A stretch of DNA of 64,000 nt from Lepidurus packardi (Eukaryota; Arthropoda; Branchiopoda; Notostraca; Triopsidae), in NCBI GenBank assembly GCA_023053545.1, contig JAKZAN010000002.1, positions 13,016,790-13,080,789 of the forward strand, read 5' to 3'. A program made the position numbers and the translations under genes. The notes under the pieces are model-generated. The model was not told the DNA's origin and searched no databases. It worked only from the letters and a program-made list of their open reading frames with translations. Positions 11,601 through 24,000 of the stretch are shown piece by piece. The stretch's first letter is position 1, and each line of letters begins with the position of its first letter.

Positions 11601-14600
11601 CCCTTTTTTTGCAATAGCTACCATAAACTAGTGTCTCAGAAATGTGTTCTATTTGTTCTTCAAATAGAAGATTTGTGGCTTTTTTAATAAATTTCTTTTC
11701 TTCGACAAATTGTCTTGCAGTGCAAAAGCACAAGCAGCAAAAGCAGTGCAAAATTCCAGAAAGTGTTATAGCCATTCTATAGCTACTATCCTTAGCAACT
11801 TTACTGTCACAAGCTTTTGCAAAAATTTTTGCATTTTTGCAAAACGACTGTCTTGAGCTTTCCTCCCTGCTTTCGCTTTCTAAGAAAAACTTCCAAACCT
11901 TCCATCCCGTTTTTGCCCCCCACTCTTCTCCTCCCATACGTGGTAGGACTAACAAATCCAGACACAATAACGGGTTCCAAAGTGCTCCAAGCGAGTACTC
12001 TACAAGGTGAACGTTCCACAGCACATTCGCTTTCGGTTTTGGCAGCCAAGGATGTCACGAGATTCTATAATTATTCCTATAACGTGTCGACTCAGCTGTC
12101 AAAACCACTGCTCCATGTCCATCCTTCTCTTCCGCCATAGAAAAAATAAAATAAATAAAATTCTCAACTAATAAACCTAATGAATCAAGTCGAAACTGAA
12201 ACTGTCTTTTTGACCTGCAACAACCCCAAATTTCTTTTCGCTCCCTTTTAAATACCATTTCCCCCCCCTGATTACCTCGGAGCTAGTGATTTTCCACTTG
12301 GAAGGAACCAAAATTTCCGATTAATAGCCCCGCACGAGAGTTTTGGGCTGTTTTGTGGTGGCACGTAACCCCCAAAACTGGATTGCGCTGGATTCCGAGC
12401 GTGTTACCAGTCCTATCATGTAGCAAAGACACTGCCCTACCATACCATAGAGCGCAAGCTTCCTAAATACACAACAGAAATATAATACAACACAACACAA
12501 TAGAAATAAATTAAAAAATAAGGTTACAAAAGCCTCATGTTTGAATGTTACAACAGAATCACGTTAGAATCCCCCGCGAATTGAATGGATGATTACGCTA
12601 GGGCAGTTTTAGAACTTACTTACGTGCGAAAAACAACAGTTTGGAGTAAAAATCCAGGTACAGGGCCCACAACTCGCTTATACAACCATTGAAAGTGAAA
12701 CTGACGTGAGATATTGGGAATAAAACCGAGTTTTTCCGAATCAAGGCAAAGATCTTGGACCGGACTCGCGCTGATTGATTCTAAACAACGTCGCACTTGA
12801 AGATAGCATTAAACTCTTGTTTTCATGATGAACTACGGAGGAAAACGCGTGTGCTTCCTTGGAGCAGGCCATAGCGAAAAGACGAAGCTGCGCCAACGAA
12901 TTCACGAGTCAATTCCTCTTAGCGCAGGTAATCAATGCCGGCCATCCTTTTGACGTCTTCGGATCCAAATCAAAATAATAAAAAAAACTATCGATTCCAC
13001 ACATGCAACCAAGAGTAGTTCCCCTTACTAGTTATTCATCATGATAAAACAGAAAAGATTGTCCTATCCATCTTTGGATAGACTTTGGACCCAGAACCTA
13101 ACAAGTGATTCTGTGCTCGGCATCACAAGCCACGAACACAATAAGAAAACGAAAACGAAAACGAGAAAACGTCTTGCAACATAAGCAAAAGTCCAAACTT
13201 CCGCTTTGGGGAACCTAAACCTTGTGATCGTTAAGTCTTTTGTTTGTTTTGCCAACCAAAACAACACTAAACCGAACCGAACGAATTTTTTTTCTCTACT
13301 TTTTGCCTTTTTTTCAATGAAATTACGTGACAATATGCCAAACGCGATGGGGTAATTTAGGGAGCTTCATACGGAAGGTTCAGACTTGGATATAAACGAG
13401 AATAAGATCAAGTTAAGGCGTCTTCTAGCCGTTGATTCATTAAAAGTCTAAATAATAGGAGTTAAAAGTCTAGATAATAGGAATTAAAATGAATCTAATT
13501 AATTTAACTACACAATTGTATGCTATTTGGTTAGATTGAGCACGCCTACTGGTTAATTAAAAGAAATCTACAAGATAATAGGAATTAAAGTGAATTTTAT
13601 GAGTTTTAAGTATGTAATTGTAGACTTTTGGCTAAGACTGACTTGTTGGAGAAGGGTGCAGAGTGGTATAGAGATGTTGGAGATGGTGTAGACTGGTATG
13701 GTATTACAATAGAGGTATTTTTACTGCTCTGAAGGTGTGCCTAGGGGCCAGTTATACTTTTAGGACTACGAAAATACTCAAATGCGTCCCCCTAGTGTGA
13801 AAAAACAAGGAAACATGGGAGAAGAAGACCTAGTTGGCAAGGAATGCTTGTATAGTAAAGCCAATTTCAGCGGATACGGAAGTGGGCATGCCTGCCAAGA
13901 AATGTAGCACACTAGGAAAGAAACCTCAGCTTTGTTAGTCCAACTTAAGCTTGAAAACGGCTAAAAATACCAGGAAAGTGGCTGTACGACACCGCGGTTG
14001 GGAGCTTTATCGGCGCCAGTTCATGCGAAGCAGGTGGACAAGTTAGTCCGGCCGAATAAAAACGCTCAAAGCAGGAAACCTTGTGTGTGGCCCCAAATGG
14101 TCTAGACCTGGCAACCTCCCAGCGTTTATAATTTATAACTGGTTACAGCTTACTTAATGCAGTCGATGATGGGGAAGTCTTAGACATTGCCTCTGTCTTC
14201 ATTGTTGTGGCACGCGGTTGCACTATCAAGAAATGTAATTGTAAAAGCTTCGAATGTTGGGAGGAAGGAACCTAAAAAAATACAATTAATTTAATAAATT
14301 CAATTGAAGGAATTTTTAAAGTATTTTCACTACCTGGAAGCTGCAGAACAACAGCCCGCAATGGACTCTATAGAAACCATGGAGACTTGTAAAGGTTGCA
14401 AAGCTTAATTAAGAAATTACCGTAATTTGCGGTACTACACACTGCACTAATTAACTGTGGGAAATGGGAGGTGTAAGGCACGGCACGATGCAACGCGCGC
14501 AAACATGAGTTGCCGAATATGGCCACGGCGTTAGTTTATAGGGAGCGTAGCAGCACCTTATGGGTAGTACCGTTCAGCGAATGCGCCTCTTCACAGCGTT

Positions 14601-14795
14601 AGTAACATGAGAACGAGGGATGTTAGTTCCTTACCTCGCCGTTATATAGCTGGATTGGGAAGCCTGCGCTGCTGTTAGGGGAATGCGGCTGATTTTCATA
14701 GTTCGCACCATGACAGCCAGGGGCGTTACGGGCGAGAAGTGTGTGTTGTTTTCTGGCTTCTGGCTTGTCAACAGATTGGAGAATATAAACTAAAA

Positions 14796-17429
14796 ATGGC
14801 GGACCCGCTGAGTTTACTGCGGCAGTATAATGTGAACAAAAAAGAGATTATTGAGCGTGATGACTTGATTATTTTCGGGGAATTTTCCTGGCCGAGCAAT
14901 GTTAAAACAAACTATCTAGTTTACGGGTAATGACCTCATTTTTACCCTATAAAACTCGTCACGTTTTCTTCTGTTTTTGTTTTTATTATTTAGTTCTGGA
15001 AAAGATGGAGCGCCAAAGGAATATTATACGCTGGAATGCTTGTTATTCCTACTTAAGAATGTCCATTTACAGCATCCAGTATACGTGCGACAAGCTGCTG
15101 TAAGTTCCAACCAAAATATCTCATAATTCCGTATTAGTTCCGAGATTTGTATTATTTTTGACGTTTTGTGTTCTCATGAATGTTCGTTTTTAGGCCGAAA
15201 ACATCCCAGTGGTACGTCGTCCGGATCGTAAGGATTTGCTGGCCTATTTGAACGGAGAAACCGCGACCAATGCCAACATTGACAAATCCGCTCCGTTAGA
15301 AATCCCCATGCAAGTGCGTCGAATTCCAACAGGTCCATCTGCCGGTTCTTCTACTTCAGGAACAGCGGACGATGGCTTGGAAACGCCAGCCAAGAAGCCT
15401 CGGATGGAAGATCCAGCTATGCAGCGCGTTAAAGAGCAATTAGCAGCTCGATTAGATGCTCCTCGGGAAGCTGCAGTGAATGTTGACAACATCAAGTAGA
15501 ATTCCTTCTCAAACCCAGCAAATTCGTTTATAACCTCGCTTGGTATAGGTCTCTATCCGAAGCCATGTCGGTGGAGAAGATTGCTGCCATAAAAGCCAAG
15601 CGTTTGGCCACCAAACGCAAAACTATCAAGGATAACGACGACATTGGCTTGGGATCCGAGATGCGGACCATGTTGGACTTTGATGTGGACGTCACGAAAG
15701 ACATTATGTCCAGGGAAAGACAGTGGCGTACCCGTACGACCATTCTGCAGAGCACAGGGAAGATTTTCGCCAAAAATATCTTTGGAATCCTCCAATCCAT
15801 TAAAGCGCGAGAAGAAGGCAAGGTGAAACCACCTGCTCCAGCTGCGCCCGTTGCCATAGCCACGCCTAGAGTGGCCGTGCAACCAGCTGTGTACAGTCGT
15901 TACGACCAGGAACGGTTCAGGGGCAAAGAAGGTATATATTACAATTTTCTTGTATTTTTAAGAAATTATTTTTCGAATATATTTCTTATTTTTTCTTATT
16001 TTTTATGTAGAAACCGAGGGATTCAAGATCGATACCATGGGAACGTACCACGGTATGACCCTGAAATCAGTAACAGAAGGAAGCCAGCCACGTAAGGCAG
16101 TCGTACCGGTTCAACCCATAGCAACTATACCTGCTCAGGTAATTGAATTATATTTAAATAATTTTAAAAAATTACAAAAGACAACTAAATTAAATTTAAA
16201 AAAAATTAAATTGAGAACGTAAAATAACTTAAAATAAGAAATTAAGGGCAAGTTCCAAATATTAATAATTAGTTAACTTAGTTTAATTATTTATTAATAA
16301 TTAGTTAACTTGGTTTAATTATTTATTAATAATTAGTTAACTTAGTCTAATTATTTATTAATAATTAGTTCATTTATTTATAAATAATAATAATTTATTA
16401 TTTAGTAGTAATTAGTTAACTTAGTTTAATTATTTATTAATAATTAGTTCACTTATTTATAAATAATAATAATTTATTATTTAGTAGTAATTAGTTAACT
16501 TAGTTTAATTATTTATTAATAATTAGTTAATTTATTTATAAATAATAATAATTTATTATTTAGTAATAATTAGTTAAGTTAGTTAGCTTAGTTTTAAACT
16601 TTGATCAGTGACTATTTTTGGAAATGGATTTAAAATGAATTAATTTTCAACAAAATAGTCATGAAATTGTAATGAATTCTAGGTGCGACCGAACGTGCCT
16701 ACAAAACGGGTCTCGAAGACGCCAATTATCATAATCCCGTCAGGGAATATGTCTCTCATTACCATGTTTAATGCAAAAGAGGTTTTGCAAGACTTGAGGT
16801 AAAAAAAAATTGATGAAAAGTGATAATTTTAAGGAAGAAAAGTATATTTTTTTTTTTTTAATTTTTTTTTAAGGTTCGTGAGTACGGAAGAAAAGAGGCA
16901 GCAAGGTACTAAGCGGGAAAACGAACTTTTGATTCAGCGCCGGAAGGATGGAGGTCTTACCGTGCCCTATCGCGTCATTGATACGACGCAGAAATTAGCG
17001 CCTGCTGATTGGGACCGAGTTGTGGCAGTATTCGTTATGGGACCGGCTTGGCAGTTCAAAGGCTGGCCTTGGGATGGAAATCCGACTGAAATCTTCGTGC
17101 GAAGTAATGTTTTTTAAAAGGATACGAAGATTTTTGGGGGGTTTTGAGGCGTTTAATTTAATTATGATTTTTTTTATTTATTTTTTTAGTTGCTGCATTT
17201 CATATGAAATGGGATGAGAATCCATTGGACGCCAATGTGGCCAAATGGGCCGTTAATGTTATTAGTTTGTCTCGCACCAAGCGCCATTTGGACAGAGCAG
17301 CATTAATGACTGTATGGGAGAAACTTGACAAGTAAGAATGAAGTGTGAGGTTTAAAAGAATAGTGAATAAGTTGTATTGGATGTTTCCCTAGGCATATCC
17401 TGAAGTTCAAACCGCATCTTCGTTTCTGA
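14796..17429 (+). CDS. CDC73: CDC73 / parafibromin, PAF1 complex subunit
   Basis: Predicted 524 residues (human 531). Exons: 14796-14926, 14994-15099, 15194-15495, 15549-15931, 16011-16138, 16683-16798, 16874-17103, 17190-17331, 17393-17429; phases all agree. It is a nuclear subunit of the PAF1 complex, which travels with RNA polymerase II and supports elongation and histone modification. The N-terminal domain starts [18 protein letters not shown] and carries [18 protein letters not shown] and [17 protein letters not shown]. The middle has [16 protein letters not shown] and [13 protein letters not shown]; the PIIIIP segment leads into the C-terminal Ras-like domain ([17 protein letters not shown]) ending KFKPHLRF. 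Assignment is unambiguous. The start codon lies in AAAATGGCGGAC, a YY1-type context seen at many housekeeping genes. Intron 5 carries an AT repeat. Confidence 0.97.
16240..16605. repeat. AT-rich tandem repeat in CDC73 intron 5
   Basis: Repeats of TAATTAGTTAACTTAGTTTAATTATTTATTAA and longer units that add TATTTATAAATAATAATAATTTATTATTTAG. Unit lengths are about 55 and about 105 bases. Base composition is almost wholly A and T. It accounts for most of the 544-bp intron. Confidence 0.8.
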
Positions 17430-18018
17430 AAGGGAAATTTACTGTGTTATGCGCATGGTTTTAATAACTTTACCTGTTTTCTACGCGGAAAGGCAGATTG
17501 GCGGATAGGTCTAAATGGTTACAAGATTCTTCTGTTGTAGCTTGTATATATTTTTGCAGAAAGATGAAGATAAACAGAGTGGCCATGCAAAGCAGTGTTA
17601 TGATTTACTCTCAAATTAATTTTAATGTATTAAAACAACTTTTGATACTAATATCATTGAAGTAGTATGCACAAAGTATTCTATGTGCAAAATTCAAGAT
17701 TTTTCGCGCAAAAAAAAAGGAAAATTTGGTAGTCTATTTATCGATTATTTACTTTTTTCGCAGCCAAATTCGAACTGACGCCAAGTTGCGCTCAAACATA
17801 ATCTTAGGGTAGTAGAATCGATATTGTTCAACGATGTTTCTTGTATCGATATAAACAAGCTGGCTTTTCCGCCGGTGGAAAGGAAACTTCAAACTTGGCG
17901 CCTTAGACATACAAGCTTCTGTGCTTAAAAATCGACATTTTGAGGACGATACCTATTAGATCGATTCAATAACACCCTTTGAGCGAACGTTTTTCCCCGG
18001 TTACAATAGAAAAGAGTA
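17430..18018 (+). promoter_or_regulatory. CDC73-PHPT1 spacer with DRE-like site
   Basis: The 589-bp gap between the CDC73 stop and the PHPT1 start must hold the CDC73 3' UTR and the PHPT1 promoter. A perfect TATCGATA octamer, the DREF-binding element of insect housekeeping promoters, lies at 17844-17851, about 170 bases before the PHPT1 ATG, and related ATCGAT words occur near 17740 and 17818. The DRE role is established for Drosophila; its use here is inference. Confidence 0.4.
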
Positions 18019-21000
18019 ATGGCAACGGATTTATTTGAAGAAATACCGACAGTGGACATTGACGACGGTGTATTTAAGTACGTTCTCATTAAAGTGTATA
18101 AAGAAAACACCAAAGGCGAAGAAGCGCATAAATTCATTGTACGTGGCTATACATGGGCGTCTTTTCACGGTAAACAGAACTCATTTTTCATAATACACTA
18201 ATTCTTAATGAATAATTTCAATTTTCTTGTATATTCTTACAGTTGTAGATCCTAAGTCACTAGTTAGTACAATATTTCTGTGTCTTTATTTCTCCTTAAC
18301 TCTCCATTAAAAGTTTTTTTAAGACTGGCAAGCTTCATTTGTTAAACGTTTGAAATGAATTCTTAGTGAGTTAGGCCTTTAATATCAGGATTTAATGACC
18401 TGCCTAGCCAAAGTACACAAAGTAATCCTCTGGAATGAGCTTTTTCTCCCATTATAAATCGATGTGTCTATCTTAGCAAAGCAAAAGAGACAAAAAGGGA
18501 GGAAAAAATCCTCTTAGGCTGCCAAACTAACTAATAATTCCCAACGCATTAAATAAAACTTACTCACGCACATAATTAAAAGATAATTAAGCCTGCTCAG
18601 TCACATAAGCTAACGAATTACAGTAGTTGTATTAACTACAAAATTACCTTGCAAGTATTCTGAAAGATAACTGGAAGTATAAATTAAATAAATTCAAGGA
18701 AAAGTTCAATTTCTGCTGGAAGTAATGAAGTTTCCACTTCCATTTATTCATGGGAAAAGTTGAAACAATTGAATTTCTCTTTAAATTAATTCAATAATTA
18801 ATTTATCCTCTTGACTTATCTCTACCGCAATGTACTTTAGAGAAAAAGAAGGCGAAGACTTAAAAGAAGTTTTTACTTTAGAGAAGAAGAAGGCGAAGAC
18901 TTAAAAGAAGTTTTTCTAAAGGTAAACGAAATTTTTTTTTCGAAAAGTAAACGAAAATTGCTGAAAATTGAAAGATTTCCAGTTTCTTTCTTAACAAAAG
19001 TTGTATTCGCCTAACGCAGCTTCTAACAGTCATCGATACAAACCCAAAAGCATCATATACCTCCATCTTTATTCCATTTTTCTTTTAAATTATAATACGT
19101 GATATTCATGAATAAAAACATGACAAACGACAATGCCAAGTGTATTTTCTCAAGCGTTTTATGTTTCGTTAGACTTATAGGATATTGAATATCATCTATT
19201 TCGACGGTTTGAATCAAGCCAGCTAGGGGGTCTTGTTCCCTTGTTGGTCTTCCGTGAGATTGGCGGATTCACCTTTGTTCCCAGCGCTGCTTTGTTGATC
19301 TATAGCACATTCAAGCTCCACATTAGCATTTAGAAGCGTCTCTGCATCTCCTTGACGCTCTGAAGCCTCATTATCATTACCACTTGCTTCCAAGGAAATT
19401 ATATCTTCGTTATTATCATTGGGAACGGGCGGCGAATGCTCAGGATGAGATTTGCTGGCGAAGGTATGCGGCTCCAAAAGCTCGCCAGGCAAATCCGGAC
19501 CGAGTTTCATGAGCAAAAAGGGAACTTTAGCCATCACGTCACTCCCAACTCCTTGGACACTCAAGCGTACTTTAACGTAGTACGATACGTAAATAGCGAA
19601 GAAGTTACGTTCGTCCGGGGTAGCCTTCAGGGTGGTCGAGGCCAAGTTCGGAGTTAGTCTGCACCAAAATAAGTAAAATAAGAAATTGAACCAAAATAAG
19701 TTAAATAAGAAATAAGAGAAAATGACCAAAAAAATAACAAAATAAGAGAAAATGTACAGTAACGAAACTATTATCGCTAGGCAAACACTACATGAACATT
19801 GCATACATATTGAACCAAAATAAGTAAAATAAGAAATAAGACAGAAATATAATAAATCAAATAAACAAAATAAGAGAAAATGACAAAAAAATAACAAAAT
19901 AAGAGAAAATGTACAGTAACGAAACTATTGTCACTAGGCAAACATTACATGAACATTGCATACATATTGAAGCAATGCATACACATTACATGAACATTGC
20001 ATACATATTGAACCAAAATAAGTAAAATAAGAAATAAGAGAAAAATATAATATACAAAATAAGAGAAAATGACAAAAAAAATAACAAAATAAGAGAAAAT
20101 GTACAGTAACGAAACTATTGTCACTAGGCAAACATTACATGAACATTGCATACATATTGAACCAAAATAAGTAAAATAAGAAATAAGAGAAAAATATAAT
20201 AAATCAAATAAACAAAATAAGAGAAAATGACAAAAAAAATAACAAAATAAGAGAAAATGTACAGTAACGAGACTATTATCGCTAGGCAAACATTACATGA
20301 ACATTGCATACATACTGAAGCATTGCATACACGTTACATGAACATTGCCTGAGCGTTTCGACCAATCCTGTCATTTCCAGCCTTATACTACGCTTAGATC
20401 AGGGAATTTTACCTAAACTCCAGTATTAGTAGTCCGTATTAAATGAGCCGGTCATTCAGTTTAATGATCTGCTCCTTTAATTGACTTGGCGAGTTTATGG
20501 AATATGTTTAGGGATATGTTGAGAACCCTACCGACGCGTAGTACAAGTCTGGAAACGACAGGATTGATCAAAACGTGATCAGAATCAGAATCTCGGAACA
20601 GCAATGTGGTGGATTTGCAAAGTCCCTGAACCGACCAATAGTTTCTTTAACTGATTAATTAGGAAAGGAGAAGAAAGGCATTCTGATTGTTGTTATTTCT
20701 ATTTCCAGTTCAGTCAATCTTCTTTTGGAGCATAAAAAGAGAAAAATATCAAGCATCAAGAATGCTTACCGGCCATATCGATCCTCGAGAGCTACCCATT
20801 GTTTGGTGCCGGAGTAATCTAAGCGTAGAGCAAAGGTGTGGCAGAAGATCCCTTGAGCGTTGGTTAAACCTTCACTCACTTCTTGATCCGCTATAATATT
20901 CTTGAATTTGCCGTTTGAAAACATCGAGACGTCTACGTGCTGCATCGCTAGTATCTAAAGATTGGGTACAATCTTAATTGCGAATTCATTATTATTTCGA

Positions 21001-24000
21001 TCGTTAGTTGGAATAGGAATGGTAAGACAAGTTTAACGTAAGAAAACACTGGATTTCCTTACTCGGATTTTCCGAGGGGTCCGTGATCTCAATCCGACGC
21101 CGTAAGTGACCGTGGTGGTGACATGAATAGGGTCGCCCATGGTGTAAAGATCTTTGTCCAGTTGTACGTGAAGTCGAACTTTGCCTTCACTTAACAAATA
21201 ATGTTTTTCTGTTGTCAAGGAAGGGGCGTTTTGAAGGATTGCTTTCTCGGGAGCGTATTGCACCAATCGAATTATCATTCGAATTTGACTTCGGCGGCTG
21301 GGTCGCTCTTCTGGTCCTTCGCCTGCCAAATTAAAACGAAAAGCAAAAAGCCACTCGGTTTAATTACTCGCTGCTCTAGAAACTTTCCCCCTTTTTCCGT
21401 GACTACATGCTTTGTATGCCCTCTAAGCTCCCAGGGTTCGTTTTCCATCGTTATTGCTTGTCGTGACGGACTAAATTTATTCGAGCGAGAATGGCTGCCA
21501 TGTTTTCCCAGGCTAGCTTAAAACTTCACAGTTGTCTGAACACGTACTCGAAGTTAACAACTGTTTTCACCCTCCATGTGTATAATTTTTGACAAAAAAA
21601 GTAGAGGTGGAAAAGTGAAATTTATCTCACCAACGTAAATGCGTAAGTCGTAGCTGATTCCGATAGCAGCACCATGATATTCCTTAGCGGGAAGTAGGCG
21701 TACCGAGGGCGGGGCCACCCGAGTTAATTGCAGTGTGAACGCGTAAGCCTCTGAGCCTAAACGGCGTAATAGAACCAACTGGATCGGGGGAAATGGGGTC
21801 GAAACGTAGGATCTCATGAATACCTCACATTGGAGTAGAGATACAAGTTCTAGATGTTTTTACTTGCTCTGGAGTGTAGGAGACCGTCATCTTGGTTTCC
21901 GGGCCACGTGGCGCAACGGTTTTCGGGGGCGGGAAAATAGTCTCTAAGCAAATGATGGACTCATTGCTCAGTTTTAAGCCCATCACTTCTTCGTCGTCTC
22001 GTCCGTAGCGAAACGTCAAAGAAATTTGGGCAAATACCTACAAATGTTCGTAAATGTATTACTGTTAATATATGCAAGAGTGAGTTGATTAAGTGGATGC
22101 ACGTTTACTTCGTTGCTATAGGCAAGGAAAGAACAACAACAACAATACAACTTGGCTCCCTAGCTTATTTGCTTACATGCCTCGTAGACACGTCAAACAT
22201 ACCCCGAAAACTTGCTTCATTAGTACGAGAGAATGGAGTTGTTGCTTTAAGTAGAAGAGAATTGTTGTTTTGGGATGGAGGCAGGGTGAGCTATAAGGGG
22301 CATGGAGGTGAAAAGCGTCTCGCGGCTTTTTTACGAGAAAGGCAAGTCTATTTATCTCCTTTGAGGACTCAAAAGCCTTAGAAGTGATGCATAGACCTTA
22401 TAAGCACGTGTCGATGTTTCGTACCATAGCCGCAGGGTCCTAGTTACTAGTTGCCTTTACGGCCCCCTTTTGTCGCCCTTCCACGTTTCCTTCTTTCGAA
22501 TCTAAAGAAGGTGGTAGGTAGGGTTTAGTTTGACTTCTATGGCCTTCCTAACCGTCTTTCCGTGAAAAAGGAGGTGGAAATAGAGCGCTCGGTAGGTTGA
22601 GTAGCTTCTAAGGCCCTTTCTACCCTCCCGTAGCTTCTAGAGGAGGTGAAAAGACCGAGGAAAGGGAGGTGGAAAGAGTGGTCTGTACGTAGGGTAACTT
22701 TTAAGGCCCTTTCTACCCTTCCGTAGCTTCTAGAGAAGGTGAAAAGACTGGAGAAGGAGGTGGAAAGACCGGCCGGAGTGTCTAGAGAAGGTGAAAAAAG
22801 AGTTGTCCATAAGAAGGGTAGCTTCTAGAGCCTTTTCTACCCTTCCATAGTGCCTAGAGAAGGTGAAAAGAGGGTGGTAACTAGGTACAGAAGTGGTTGG
22901 CAGATACTAGGTAGGTAGTTAGGTCAACGCTAGGTTGTTTTGAGCCCTGGTAGGTAGGTAGGGTTTAGTTTGACTTCTACCTAACCGTCTTTCCAGGAAA
23001 AGGAGGTGGAAAGAGAGCGCTCGGTAGGTTGAGTAGCTTCTAAGGCCCTTTCTACCCTCCCGTAGCTTCTAGAGGAGGTGAAAAGACCGAGGAAAGGGAG
23101 GTGGAAAGAGTAGTCTGTAGGTAGGGTAACTTTTAAGGCCCTTTCTACCCTTCCGTAGCTTCTAGAGAAGGTGAAAAGACGGGAGAAGGAGGTGGAAAGA
23201 CCGGCCGGAGTGTCTAGAGAAGGTGGAAAAAGAGTTGTCCATAAGAAGGGTAGCTTCTAGAGCCTTTTCTACCCTCCCATAGTGCCTAGAGAAGGTGGAA
23301 AGAGGGTGGTAGATAGGTACAGAAGTGGTTGGCAGATACTAGGTAGGTAGGTCAACGCTGGGTTGTTTTGAGCCGGGGGGAAGTGAAAAACTATAGTAGG
23401 GGGGAAAAGGGAGGACGGAGGGGGAGCTAGAGGTGGTTGTAAAGGCTGGAGCTACAAGTTTTACAGTTTTGTTTGAGCGTTGCACCGTTTGCTTGTTTTT
23501 GCTGCCTTTCCAACTTCCTCCCCTTCTCTTTCTCGCTCGCGCTCCGTTTGAGCTGTAGGGACGCAGTTTGAAAATGGCTTGCTAAATCTCGTGTTGGATA
23601 TACAACCTTTTATTTGTTATCCATTTTACTTCGTGGAATAAGAAGAAAAGTTTGAAAAGGGGAAAACAGAGTACGTGGTGCGGCTTTTAGATTAGCTTGT
23701 CTGCCCAACTTTTTGCAGTAGGAAAGCTATTCATTCTCCATGTCCTGTGTGTATTTCAGATCTTCATTTATGTCATTGTAACCAAACAAAAAAGGATAGA
23801 GCCACCTAAATGGATTGGCGGAAAGGGGGGCGGGAAGAAAAAACATTTTTCCTAGACATCCAGGGAATAAGGGTATTCAATCTCGCTGGTACTCGAGGTT
23901 GAAAGTTGGTTAAAAGCAAAAGCAAAGCAAAAATGATCTTGTAAGAGAGGAGAAACTGTGACTCTGGTTTCAGGGGTTGTTCATTGTTTGCCTTTGGGGG

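Larger units (their letters stand above)
7883..14795. other. Seven-kb gene-free region
   Basis: No exon with recognisable protein similarity was found on either strand. The region must hold the Kelch gene promoter and its noncoding first exon (minus strand) and the CDC73 promoter (plus strand), but neither can be placed. Contents seen: GTAC-rich DNA and a tandem array (8.1-9.3 kb), a locally GC-rich stretch at 10.22-10.40 kb, a dispersed repeat near 11.5 kb, short direct repeats near 13.44-13.60 kb around GATAATAGGAATTAAA, and otherwise unique AT-rich sequence. Open frames present are short or repeat-derived. Confidence 0.5.

Noticed and set aside
11443-12024. 193-codon open frame on the minus strand
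   Set aside because: No family motif, overlaps the dispersed repeat at 11.5 kb, and no splice partners or conserved features were seen.
21063-21110. Alternative frame in an arrestin exon reading [12 protein letters not shown]
   Set aside because: The other frame gives TPRKIR, which continues in phase into [12 protein letters not shown] and aligns with the arrestin KKIK-xx-Q-VDV segment.
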